Origin: Neisseria macacae ATCC 33926
GTDB lineage: Bacteria; Pseudomonadota; Gammaproteobacteria; Burkholderiales; Neisseriaceae
Length of the DNA: 64,000 bases
Direction: 5' to 3'
Assembly: GCF_022749495.1 (NCBI RefSeq)
Contig: NZ_CP094241.1
Span: 2,046,001 to 2,110,000 of the forward strand
The notes under the pieces are model-generated. The model was not told the origin of the DNA. It made no database searches and was given only the letters and a program-made list of their open reading frames with translations. Position numbers and translations under genes: made by a program. Each line of letters begins with the position of its first letter. Within the stretch, counting starts at the first letter, position 1. Shown in pieces: positions 25,018-37,528 of this stretch.

Positions 25018-26267
25018 ACCAAGCCAATCAAAACTTACTGCACCCGTCCCGCCAAGTCGGCGCGGATTTGGCCGCGTGGCGCAAAGTCGGCGGCGGCGAA
25101 GGCCTGCTGGCGGCGCTTGCCGATCCTCAAAGCATCGTTTCCAAGCTGCAAGATGCCAACCTCTGCGGCATGGGCGGCGCAGGTTTCCCGACCTGGCGCA
25201 AATGGGAGGCGGCCGTTGCCGCCCAAAGCAAACACGGCGACAAATACGTCGTCTGTAACGCCAACGAAGACGAACCGGGTACGTTCAAAGACCGTGTATT
25301 GCTGGCGAAAACACCGCACCAAGTCATCGAAGGCGTCCTGATTGCCGCCGTCGCCTGCCGCGCCAACAAAGCGATTATGTATGTCAACCCGCACCAGACC
25401 GAATCTGTCGCCGCCATCGTGCCCGCCATCGAGCAATGGAAAAAAAGCGATTTGTTCATCCGCATCGAAAACTATCTGGGCAAACCTTTAGACCTGAAAT
25501 TGGTCGAAACTTCAGGCCGCTACATCGGCGGCGAAGAAACCGCCGTGATTTCATGGTTGGAAGGCGGTTTCCCGTTCCCGCGGCGCAAACCGCCGTTCCC
25601 CGCCGAAAGCGGCGTAGCAGGCGAACCGACCTTAATCAACAACACCGAAACCTTCGCCAACATCCCGCAAATCCTTGCCAAAGGCGCGGAATGGTACAAA
25701 TCGCTGGGTTTGGGCGATGCCGCAGGCACGAAACTCTACTCGCTTTCCGGCGACGTATTGAATCCGGGCCTGTACGAACTGCCGATGGGCACAACCTTGC
25801 AATCGCTGATTTTCGACCACGGCGGCGGTATGCTCGAGGGCCGCACGTTTAAAGCCGTCTTCACCGGCGGCCCGTCAAACACGCTTCTGACCGCGAAAGA
25901 TTTGGATGTGCCTTTGGACTTCGTGTCCGTGCGCGAACGCAAATCCAGCCTCGGTACGGGCGCGATGATTGTGATTTCCGAAGGAACCAGCGTGGTGCGT
26001 AAAGTGTCCGAGTATGTGGAATTTTTTGCGTCCAACTCATGCGGACAATGCCCGCCGTGCAAAGGCGGCACGTTCCAACTTTCACGCCTGCTCAACCGCG
26101 TGGATACCGGCATCGGCACTTCAGACGACCTCCGCGCCCTGCAAAGCCTGTGCCAACTGCTGCCCCGAAGTGGCCGCTGCGGTCTGATTGACGGCGCGGT
26201 TACCGTGTTGCAAAGCTCGCTGCGTACCTTCCCCGAAGAGTACGGACTGCCTGCTGAGCAGGATTAA
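25014..26267 (+). CDS. NuoF-like NADH-oxidising FMN/iron-sulfur subunit
   Basis: A 417-aa protein homologous to the NADH-binding subunit of complex I. The NADH loop is CGMGGAGFPTWRKW (51-64), and the FMN-binding NANEDEPGTFKDR (82-94) and GRYIGGEETAVISWLEGG (168-185) are conserved. An SLBB-like domain lies at about 235-290, and the [4Fe-4S] ligands are Cys343, 346, 349 and 389. No other nuo gene is near, so this is not complex I. ATG at 25014 overlaps the flavoprotein stop (ATGA). Inferred role: entry point for NADH electrons into the three-protein system. Confidence 0.88.
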   Translation: MNQANQNLLHPSRQVGADLAAWRKVGGGEGLLAALADPQSIVSKLQDANLCGMGGAGFPTWRKWEAAVAAQSKHGDKYVVCNANEDEPGTFKDRVLLAKTPHQVIEGVLIAAVACRANKAIMYVNPHQTESVAAIVPAIEQWKKSDLFIRIENYLGKPLDLKLVETSGRYIGGEETAVISWLEGGFPFPRRKPPFPAESGVAGEPTLINNTETFANIPQILAKGAEWYKSLGLGDAAGTKLYSLSGDVLNPGLYELPMGTTLQSLIFDHGGGMLEGRTFKAVFTGGPSNTLLTAKDLDVPLDFVSVRERKSSLGTGAMIVISEGTSVVRKVSEYVEFFASNSCGQCPPCKGGTFQLSRLLNRVDTGIGTSDDLRALQSLCQLLPRSGRCGLIDGAVTVLQSSLRTFPEEYGLPAEQD

Positions 26268-26399
26268 TCCGATACGGGGTTTCAGACGACCTTTTCTATT
26301 ATGGGGGGTCGTCTGAAAAATGCTCGTAGGTTGGGTCATGAACCAACATTTAAGTCTTTGTTGGGTTTCACAACCGAACCTGCCAAATCTGAGGTTTTA

Positions 26400-26578
26400 C
26401 CCTCTCCCTAGCCCTCTCCCACGGGGAGAGGGAATGATAGTGCTGAAGCCGACTATTATCGGATTTTCTGCAATCTGTTCTCTCTTCCACGGAGAGGGAA
26501 TGATGGTGCTGAAATCGACCATTATCGGACTTCCTGCAATCTGTCCCCTCTCCCCGTGGGAGAGGGCTAGGGAGAGGG
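26400..26578. repeat. 179-bp element with perfect 33-bp inverted ends
   Basis: The ends (26400-26432 and 26546-26578) are perfect inverted complements, beginning CCCTCTCCCTAGCCCTCTCC. The interior holds two imperfect direct copies of about 70 bp (sharing GAGAGGGAATGAT and TTATCGGA blocks). Each end can also fold by itself (CTCTCCC/GGGAGAG type). No ORF. It looks like a miniature non-autonomous element; I cannot name it. It sits between the NuoF-like gene and the anion transporter. Confidence 0.8.
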
Positions 26579-26770
26579 CAAAACGTAAAAGCTCAAGAAA
26601 CGTCGTCTGAAAAAGATGACAACACAAACACGCATTACCCAAACCACCAAAAGAAAAACATAAAAAACAACTACTGCCAAAATACGTTTCAGACGACCTG
26701 TTCCCACCAAAATCAGGCACACGTCGTCTGAAATCCGATTTCCCCGATACCTCAAACTAGGAGACTCAAC

Positions 26771-28222
26771 ATGGGCTTCAAGCCAATTCCTGCTGCGGTT
26801 GCGCTCGCGCTGACGCTGATTATCTGGTTCGTCATACCCGTGCCGCAGGGTGTATCGCCCGACGCATGGCACCTTTTGGCGTTGTTCGTCGGCATCATCG
26901 CCGGCATCATCGGCAAAGCCATGCCCATCGGTGCAATGGCGATTTTGGGCATTACCTTGGTCGCGCTGACCGGCGTGACCAACGAAAAAGCCGCCGACGC
27001 AACTAAAGACGCACTGAGCAGCCTCAACAACTCGTTAATCTGGATGATCGGTATCGCCATCATCATCTCTCGCGGTTTGTTGAAAACCGGCTTGGGGATG
27101 CGTATCGGCTACCTTCTGATTTCCCTTTTCGGCAAACGCACGCTGGGCGTAGGTTACAGCTTGGCACTGGCCGACTTGGTCATCGGCCCGGTAACGCCGA
27201 GTAACACTGCGCGCGGCGGCGCCATCGTGCATCCGATTATGCGTTCCATCGCCCTGAGCTTCGATTCCGACCCCGAAAAAGGCACTGAGGGCAAAATCGG
27301 TAAATACCTCGCGCTGGTCAACTACCACGCCAACATCATCACCTGCTGCATCTTCGTTACCGCAACCGCGCCCAACCCTTTGGTCGTCGAATTGGTCGCC
27401 AAAGCCACCGATTCGCAAATCCATCTCTCTTGGGGCACATGGTTCGCCGCCATGGTCGTACCCGGCCTGATCGCCATGTTCCTGATGCCGCTGGTGCTGT
27501 ATTTCCTGTATCCGCCCGAAATCAAACAAACGCCTAACGCGACCGCCCTTGCCAAAGAAAAACTGAAAGAAATGGGCGCGATGAAGCGCGACGAAAAAAT
27601 CATGTTCGGCATTTTCGTGATTCTGCTGCTTTTGTGGGCGGGCGTTCCCGAAATGCTGTTCGGCGTGAAAGTCGATGCCACCGCCACCACCTTCCTCGGC
27701 CTCTCCCTGTGTCTGCTCACCGGCGTGCTGACTTGGGACGATGCGCTGAAAGAAAAAGGCGCGTGGGACACCATCGTCTGGTTTGCCGCCTTGGTCATGA
27801 TGGCGAACTTCCTCAACAAATTGGGACTGATTGCATGGCTGTCCGAATCCATGCAGGGCGGCATCTCCCATCTCGGTTTGGGCTGGGAAGCCGGCTGCGC
27901 CCTGTTGGTACTCGCCTACCTCTACGCCCACTACGTTTTCGCCAGCGGCACGGCACACGTTACCGCCATGTTCGGCGCCTTCTACGGCGCAGGTCTCGCC
28001 TTGGGCGCACCGCCGATGCTGTTCGCCCTGATTATGGCATCCGCCACTGGCATCATGATGTCGCTGACCCACTACGCCTCAGGTTCGTCCCCCGTCATCT
28101 ACGGTTCGAACTATGTCAGCATGACCGAATGGTGGAAAGCAGGCTTCATCATGAGCGTGGTCGAAATCCTGATTTTCGGCACCATCGGCATTATCTGGTG
28201 GAAAGTGCTGGGCTACTGGTAA
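26771..28222 (+). CDS. DASS (SLC13-like) family anion/dicarboxylate transporter
   Basis: A 483-aa inner-membrane protein with about 12 hydrophobic segments, of the divalent anion:Na+ symporter or 2-oxoglutarate/malate translocator type. The family's SNT-type motif appears as PVTPSNTARGGAIVHPI (about residues 139-155), and the second repeat holds TGIMMSLTHYASGSSPVIYGSNYVS (about 421-445). A TAGGAG ribosome site precedes ATG at 26771. It follows the redox operon after about 500 bp and an inverted-repeat element, so it may have its own promoter. Substrate (malate, fumarate, tartrate, citrate) cannot be read from sequence. Confidence 0.88.
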   Translation: MGFKPIPAAVALALTLIIWFVIPVPQGVSPDAWHLLALFVGIIAGIIGKAMPIGAMAILGITLVALTGVTNEKAADATKDALSSLNNSLIWMIGIAIIISRGLLKTGLGMRIGYLLISLFGKRTLGVGYSLALADLVIGPVTPSNTARGGAIVHPIMRSIALSFDSDPEKGTEGKIGKYLALVNYHANIITCCIFVTATAPNPLVVELVAKATDSQIHLSWGTWFAAMVVPGLIAMFLMPLVLYFLYPPEIKQTPNATALAKEKLKEMGAMKRDEKIMFGIFVILLLLWAGVPEMLFGVKVDATATTFLGLSLCLLTGVLTWDDALKEKGAWDTIVWFAALVMMANFLNKLGLIAWLSESMQGGISHLGLGWEAGCALLVLAYLYAHYVFASGTAHVTAMFGAFYGAGLALGAPPMLFALIMASATGIMMSLTHYASGSSPVIYGSNYVSMTEWWKAGFIMSVVEILIFGTIGIIWWKVLGYW

Positions 28223-28239
28223 ACCCTGCCTGAAATCAA

Positions 28240-28282
28240 CAAAAGGTCGTCTGAAAATAGGTTTTCAGACGACCTTTTTGCT
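28240..28282 (+). terminator. Inverted DUS pair, terminator of the DASS gene
   Basis: CAAAAGGTCGTCTGAAAA with TTTTCAGACGACCTTTTTG, 18 bp behind the stop, T tract following. Confidence 0.85.
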
Positions 28283-28326
28283 TTTTGGAGAGAAGCAGTT
28301 GCAAGGTGAGGCTGGATATCAATCCG

Positions 28327-29208
28327 CTATTGGCTGCCCAACCATTCGTCGCGCGTTTGCTTGGCTTCTTCAAAATAACGGTATAGCGCGTCGCGGTTTT
28401 CTTGTTCGAGGATACGTTCCAACTTGGAAAGCTGGTCGTGCAGTCCGGCAATCAGCTTGATCAGGCTGTTTTTATTGTCCAGGCAGATGTCCGTCCAAAT
28501 GGCGGGATGGCTGGAGGCGATGCGGGTAAAGTCTCGGAAACCGCTGGCGGCAAATTTCAAATATTCCTGTCCGTCCGGATGGTCGGCGATTTGGTGGACA
28601 TAGGCAAAAGCGGTCAAATGCGGCATATGGGAAACGGCGGCGAACACAGCATCGTGTTCTTCCGCGCTCATTTCAAACGTCTGTGCGCCGACCGCCTGCC
28701 ACAGGCTTTTTATCAAAGCGATACCTTCGGGACGCTCTTGTCCGTGTGTGGTGATAATCAGTTTTTTATCTTGATACAATCCGAATTGCGCCGCCAATGC
28801 GCCGCTGCGGTCGGAGCCTGCAATGGGGTGTGCGGCGATACAGTGTGAAATCCGCTCAGGCAGATATTGGCGGAAAGCGGCGATGGCAGTCCGCTTGGTG
28901 CTGCCTACATCAGACACATAAGCCTCCGGCGCAAGCAGCGGCGCAATGGCTTGGCAGATGGTCGGCAAAGTGGAAACAGGCGTGGCAATCAACACCAAAT
29001 CGGCATGACCGATGCTTTCGGCGTTGATTTCCGTAAACGCTTTATCAATCACCCGACGCTCAAGCGCACGGTCGAGATTATCGCGGTCAAGATCAATACC
29101 GGTCACGGTTTGCACCCATCCCAATCGTTTGAGATCCAGAACGAAAGAGCCGCCTATCAGTCCGACGCCGATAAGGGTGATGTGTTGGAGCGGGGCATTT
29201 GGTGTCAT
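28327..29208 (-). CDS. tyrA: Prephenate dehydrogenase
   Basis: A 293-aa NAD-dependent enzyme of tyrosine synthesis converting prephenate to 4-hydroxyphenylpyruvate. The Rossmann motif HITLIGVGLIGGSFVLDLKR is at about residues 8-27. VSDVGSTKRTAI (about 97-108) and CIAAHPIAGSDRSGA with the substrate-binding His follow, and an all-helical dimerisation domain ends the protein. I start at MTPNAPLQ (29206-29208); the frame is open further upstream but that part carries no conserved sequence. There is no fused chorismate mutase. Confidence 0.93.
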   Translation of the reverse strand: MTPNAPLQHITLIGVGLIGGSFVLDLKRLGWVQTVTGIDLDRDNLDRALERRVIDKAFTEINAESIGHADLVLIATPVSTLPTICQAIAPLLAPEAYVSDVGSTKRTAIAAFRQYLPERISHCIAAHPIAGSDRSGALAAQFGLYQDKKLIITTHGQERPEGIALIKSLWQAVGAQTFEMSAEEHDAVFAAVSHMPHLTAFAYVHQIADHPDGQEYLKFAASGFRDFTRIASSHPAIWTDICLDNKNSLIKLIAGLHDQLSKLERILEQENRDALYRYFEEAKQTRDEWLGSQ

Positions 29209-29593
29209 GGCGGATGTGTAAGGCGGTGGATGAAGGAAAGGTCGTCTGAAAACGTACCGAGGACTAGGATTTGCTTCGAAACCTGCAAAACTTTTTGGAA
29301 CACAAATCCTGCCTGCAGCTTGGGCTATTATAGTGAATCGGCCCCATTCCAGCCACAACCCTGTCAGGCAGCCGGTCAGCCCGTAGGCGTTTTCAGAATG
29401 GAACAATCTTTCGCAGCGTCAAAAGATTTTGCCTACACCGGCCATCCTAAATCAATATTGTTTAAGAAAATCAAAGAAAACCGGCAGCGTTCATTTGCTC
29501 TAAAAACCGTTTATACAGAAACAGTTTTCCAAACCTTGCGTTCCGTTTTAAAATTAAGAGCCATTCTTGAACCAGGTCGTCTGAAAGTACCGT
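29209..29593. other. Intergenic region between tyrA and the heptosyltransferase gene
   Basis: 385 bp between divergent genes with DUS copies near 29240 and 29575. It must hold both promoters; I see no single convincing one. No ORF or RNA gene recognised. Confidence 0.5.
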
Positions 29594-30700
29594 ATGTCAC
29601 TTGCACAACCCAACCGTATCCTCGTCATCAAACTGCGCCATCATGGTGACGTATTGCTCAGTACGCCGGTCGTCGATGCGATCAAACAACATTTTCCCGA
29701 GTGCGAAGTCGATATGCTGGTTTATCAGGAAACTGCCGACATCATCCGCGACAATCCGCAAATCGCCCGAATTTTCACCATTGACCGGCAATGGAAGAAA
29801 CAAGGCGTGCGGATGCAGTTCAAACACGAAAAAGACCTGTTCCGTCAGTTAAAAGCCCGTCAATACGATTGGGCATTCAACCTTTCCGACCAGTGGCGTG
29901 CCGCCATCATTGCCAAACTCTGTTCAAAATGCAGCGTCGGCTTCAACTGCATCAAACGCGACAATGCCGCCTGGCGCTGGTGTCACGACTTTCTCAACCC
30001 CGATATGGGCACAACCAAACATATCGTTGAAACCCATCTGGGCATACTGCCTCCGCTTATCCGTCCGGAAGAGCTGTCCCACGCAAAAGTCCGTATGAGC
30101 ATCTCCCTAGATGTCCGCAACAGTATGGAACAAAAATTGCGCGAACAAGGCTGGCAAGGCGAAAACTACGTCTTACTGCATCCAGGCGCGCGCTGGTTGT
30201 TCAAATGTTGGGAAGACGGCAAAAACGCCGCACTCGTCCAGCTTCTGCTGAACCACGGACACAACGTCGTCCTGACCGCCTCCTCCAGTCCCGTCGAGCA
30301 CGACATGATTGAAGCCATCCTAGGTCGTCTGAAAATACCGGAAGGCGGCAAAGTATGGGTATTGTCCGGCTGCCTAACTTTGCGCGAACTTGCGGCGGCG
30401 ATAGACCGCGCCAAACTGTTTATCGGAGTCGATTCCGTTCCCATGCACATCGCCGCCGCGCTCGACAAACCGCAAATCGCCCTATTTGGCGCGACTTGGC
30501 TGGGCATATGGCATCCTTATTCACTCAATGCCGAAGTGATATGGGCGGGCGATTATACCGATCTCCCCCACCCCGACAGCATCAATACAAACAATCCCGA
30601 ACGTCTCCTGAAAGCCATTCCTCTGGAAGAAGTATGGAACCGCGTTTCCGCCAAACTCGAAAAAATTGACCAAACGGGAACACACGCAGCAACAGAATAA
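29594..30700 (+). CDS. Lipopolysaccharide heptosyltransferase-family glycosyltransferase (RfaQ-like)
   Basis: A 368-aa GT9-family enzyme that adds heptose to the lipooligosaccharide inner core, working at the cytoplasmic membrane face. The N-terminal NRILVIKLRHHGDVLLSTPVV (about residues 7-27) is the GT9 signature. The C-terminal ADP-heptose site has VLLHPGARWLFKCWEDG (about 194-210) and LFIGVDSVPMHIAAAL (about 275-290). It resembles the putative heptosyltransferase III (RfaQ) subfamily; the exact acceptor is uncertain. A separate transcription unit, but functionally linked to hldA (rfaE1) and rfaD at 60.7-62.8 kb, which make the donor. Confidence 0.88.
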   Translation: MSLAQPNRILVIKLRHHGDVLLSTPVVDAIKQHFPECEVDMLVYQETADIIRDNPQIARIFTIDRQWKKQGVRMQFKHEKDLFRQLKARQYDWAFNLSDQWRAAIIAKLCSKCSVGFNCIKRDNAAWRWCHDFLNPDMGTTKHIVETHLGILPPLIRPEELSHAKVRMSISLDVRNSMEQKLREQGWQGENYVLLHPGARWLFKCWEDGKNAALVQLLLNHGHNVVLTASSSPVEHDMIEAILGRLKIPEGGKVWVLSGCLTLRELAAAIDRAKLFIGVDSVPMHIAAALDKPQIALFGATWLGIWHPYSLNAEVIWAGDYTDLPHPDSINTNNPERLLKAIPLEEVWNRVSAKLEKIDQTGTHAATE

Positions 30701-30743
30701 TCCCTGCTTCGGTAGCAATAAGCGGTTGCCTATAAATAAAGTA

Positions 30744-30900
30744 GAGGTCTTTGCAAAATTAACTCCAACAGATTTTCACCCTATTCCGACATCTCAAGAG
30801 AACACCTAAGATTTATCCAAACATCCTGAAACCTTAACGGATGTGAACGCGCTATTTGGTGGAGACGTAGTCGGCATAGTGCGCCAGCAAGGCAGTCGTT
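30744..30900 (-). pseudogene. Remnant of an IS5-like element
   Basis: GAGGTCTTTGCAAAA (30744-30758) resembles the terminal repeats of Neisseria IS5-type elements such as IS1106. About 90 bp inside it, a minus-strand frame ends ALLAHYADYVSTK-stop (30852-30890), as expected for the tail of a transposase. The rest of the element is missing. Recognition rests on memory of the family ends. Confidence 0.45.
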
Positions 30901-31040
30901 TCCAATAACGAACCTTCTCACTGCGACACTAAGGCAGTATTGCAGCCCGCCACCTTTTCAGACGACCCTTCCACATATGTATCCTGATCTGACGGCCGAA
31001 TGAAGCGGGACAGGCATGGCAGCCTTACCCGCCCGACACG

Positions 31041-31079
31041 AAGGCCGTCCGACTCCGGACTGGATTCGGACGGCCTTTT
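31041..31079. terminator. Hairpin terminator beyond comE
   Basis: GGCCGTCCGA (31043-31052) pairs with TCGGACGGCC (31066-31075). The T run is on the plus side, so it best stops plus-strand transcripts, but it also lies downstream of comE on the minus strand. Confidence 0.5.
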
Positions 31080-31133
31080 CATTACCGGGTCTGCAGCTGC
31101 GCACATTCCCTATTCGGGAGGGCGCACTCGGGT

Positions 31134-31424
31134 TTATTTTTTAGCGGCGGGGGTGGCGGCTTTGTTTTGAGCGGCCGGGGCGACGGTTGCTTCCGCCTTC
31201 AGTTTGGAGAAGATGCCCTCACCGATACCTTTGACGTTTTTCAACTCCTCGACCGATTTGAAGGCACCATGTTGTTGACGGTAGTCCACGATGGCTTTGG
31301 CTTTGGCAGGGCCGATACCGGGCAGGGCTTCCAACTCGGACGGGGAAGCGGTATTGATGTTGACGGCGGCCAGCGACAGCGAAGCGGTCAGCAGGGAGAG
31401 GGCGGCAAAGAGGAATTTTTTCAT
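31134..31424 (-). CDS. comE: ComE/ComEA helix-hairpin-helix competence protein
   Basis: A 96-aa periplasmic DNA-binding protein needed for DNA uptake in transformation. A signal peptide (MKKFLFAALSLLTASLSLA) is followed by a double helix-hairpin-helix domain: VNINTASPSELEALPGIGPAKAKAIVDYR and FKSVEELKNVKGIGEGIFSKL. An Ala/Lys-rich tail ends it. I start at MKKF (31422-31424). In gonococcus four comE copies each lie beside an rRNA operon; the position here, just behind 5S rRNA, is the same, and other copies may exist elsewhere in this genome. Confidence 0.95.
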   Translation of the reverse strand: MKKFLFAALSLLTASLSLAAVNINTASPSELEALPGIGPAKAKAIVDYRQQHGAFKSVEELKNVKGIGEGIFSKLKAEATVAPAAQNKAATPAAKK

Positions 31425-31738
31425 AAGAAGATACTCCATAGTTTGTGAATGCGGATGATGCCTGTGTGTGCGGCACCGTAAAATAGTTGGCTATCATATC
31501 CGTCTTACCGTTTCCTTTCAAACGATACCTGAAGATTTCTTAGTTTACTATCTCTTTATGTATTGATTCTACAACATCCCTATTTTACCCGCACCCTCCC
31601 TATCCGTCACATTTACCCGCTGCGCTATCGTCGCACCCGCCTATCTCCACTCGTGAGCAAGTAAGCCATAGCAAGAAGGCAAGGAACGGCACTGACGAGT
31701 TTCAAGTAAAGGTATGAATAAAATATGAGGTAAAAGTA
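31425..31738. other. Spacer between comE and the 5S terminator
   Basis: About 310 bp. It should contain the comE promoter. I see no gene; a short open frame here has no support. Confidence 0.5.
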
Positions 31739-31765
31739 AAAGCCCCCGACATCTGTCAGGGGCTT
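31739..31765 (-). terminator. Terminator of the rRNA operon
   Basis: AAGCCCC and GGGGCTT close an inner GACA/TGTC stem; on the minus strand TTTTACTTTTACC follows, 9 bp after 5S rRNA. Confidence 0.8.
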
Positions 31766-31773
31766 AGAATAGG

Positions 31774-31889
31774 TGTTTGGCAGTGACCTACTTTCGCATG
31801 GAAGAACCACACTATCATCGGCGCTGAGTCGTTTCACGGTCCTGTTCGGGATGGGAAGGCGTGGGACCAACTCGCTATGGCCGCCAAAC
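31774..31889 (-). rRNA. rrf: 5S ribosomal RNA
   Basis: About 116 nt; ends TTTGGCGGCC... and ...GCCAAACAC pair, and the conserved CGAACTC-type loop B/C and GAGAGTAGG-like region (complement of CCTACTTTCGCATG) are visible. Ends are approximate to a few bases. Confidence 0.93.
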
Positions 31890-31984
31890 TTAAACTGTAC
31901 AAATCGGCAAAGCCTTAATCAATATATTCGGTGATGACTGAATCAGTCAGTAAGCTTTTTATTTGAAGTTCTTCAAATGATAGA

Positions 31985-34873
<2,889 letters not shown>

Positions 34874-35133
34874 CTATCATTTCAAGAACTTCTCTGACTT
34901 TGCCTGACACTCCGTTGACTAGAACATCAAACTTGAATTTCCTACTCTGATAAAGCTTACTGCTTGTTGTGTCTTAATCCCGCCTTTTGTCTTTCGGAAT
35001 TAAGTCGATACAATCATCACCCAAATACTGTACCTGTTTTTCTTTTCCTATCCAGGAGACAACTGACCGTTTGCAATTGGTCAATCATCAAAAACAGACA
35101 CATTGTCTTTGTTTGTTGATTTCGGCTTTCCAA

Positions 35134-35146
35134 TTTGTTAAAGATC
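35134..35146 (-). promoter_or_regulatory. boxA antitermination site in the 16S-23S spacer
   Basis: On the minus strand GATCTTTAACAAA matches the boxA core (TGCTCTTTAACA) recognised by the Nus factors; it lies between tRNA-Ala and 23S. Confidence 0.65.
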
Positions 35147-35303
35147 GATGCGTTCAATATTGCTATTTACTTCGCAAATCAAAATGAGCTGATTATTATA
35201 GCAGCCTTTCTTTTTCCGTCAAACTGATTCGTCAGCAGACTTCTCTTTAGAAAAAAAGAAAGCAGTTACACTGCCTTTTAACTCGCTTTGATTTGGAAAG
35301 TAT

Positions 35304-35379
35304 TGGTGGAGGCAAACGGGATCGAACCGATGACCCCCTGCTTGCAAAGCAGGTGCTCTACCAACTGAGCTATGCCCCC
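35304..35379 (-). tRNA. tRNA-Ala (TGC)
   Basis: 76 nt including CCA; acceptor GGGGGCA/TGCCTCC, anticodon TGC in loop TTTGCAA. In the 16S-23S spacer. Confidence 0.97.
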
Positions 35380-35384
35380 GTTCT

Positions 35385-35461
<77 letters not shown>

Positions 35462-35559
35462 GGATTCTCTTCTTAAGCGAACCTTGTCTTCACTCAAGCA
35501 TTTTTCCGCATCTTCTACAGTTTACCGATAAGTGTGAATGCGACAACCTCTTCTTTCTC

Positions 35560-37104
<1,545 letters not shown>

Positions 37105-37224
37105 ATCTCTAACTTTTTAACTTCTGGTCTGCTTCAAAGAAACCAACAGGACAATGTCTAAAACATCATCTTGTCTGTCTTTCAAACAGTGTGAGGCTGT
37201 CGCACTCACACTTATCGGTAATCT

Positions 37225-37240
37225 GTTTTGTTAAAGAGCG
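37225..37240 (-). promoter_or_regulatory. boxA antitermination site in the rrn leader
   Basis: On the minus strand CGCTCTTTAACAAAAC matches the boxA consensus, about 8 bp downstream of the -10 and upstream of 16S. Confidence 0.75.
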
Positions 37241-37247
37241 AAAACGA

Positions 37248-37275
37248 ATTATAAAGCATTTCATCTCATTGTCAA
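37248..37275 (-). promoter_or_regulatory. rRNA operon promoter
   Basis: On the minus strand perfect TTGACA (37270-37275), a 16-bp spacer and perfect TATAAT (37248-37253). An A/T-rich stretch upstream could act as an UP element. It lies about 145 bp before 16S. Confidence 0.9.
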
Positions 37276-37491
37276 TCAAAACTTTTCTTAAAACCTCGAA
37301 AAATCAGATCAACTGTGATATACTTACCTGTTCGTTCAGTCACCGCCGAAGCAGCGAAGAACCGAACTATACCCCTCCCCTCAAAAACCGTCAACTCCTA
37401 AACAACAAAAAATTCCACAAAACCTAACAACAACCTGAAATACAAAGACTTTTATTTCAAAATATTCTCAAACCAAACTCAATCAACAGTA

Positions 37492-37525
37492 AAGGTCGTC
37501 TGAAATCCCTTTCAGACGACCTTTG
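37492..37525 (-). terminator. Inverted DUS pair, terminator of rho
   Basis: AAAGGTCGTCTGAAA and TTTCAGACGACCTTT stem 4 bp after the rho stop on the minus strand. Confidence 0.75.
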
Positions 37526-37528
37526 TCA

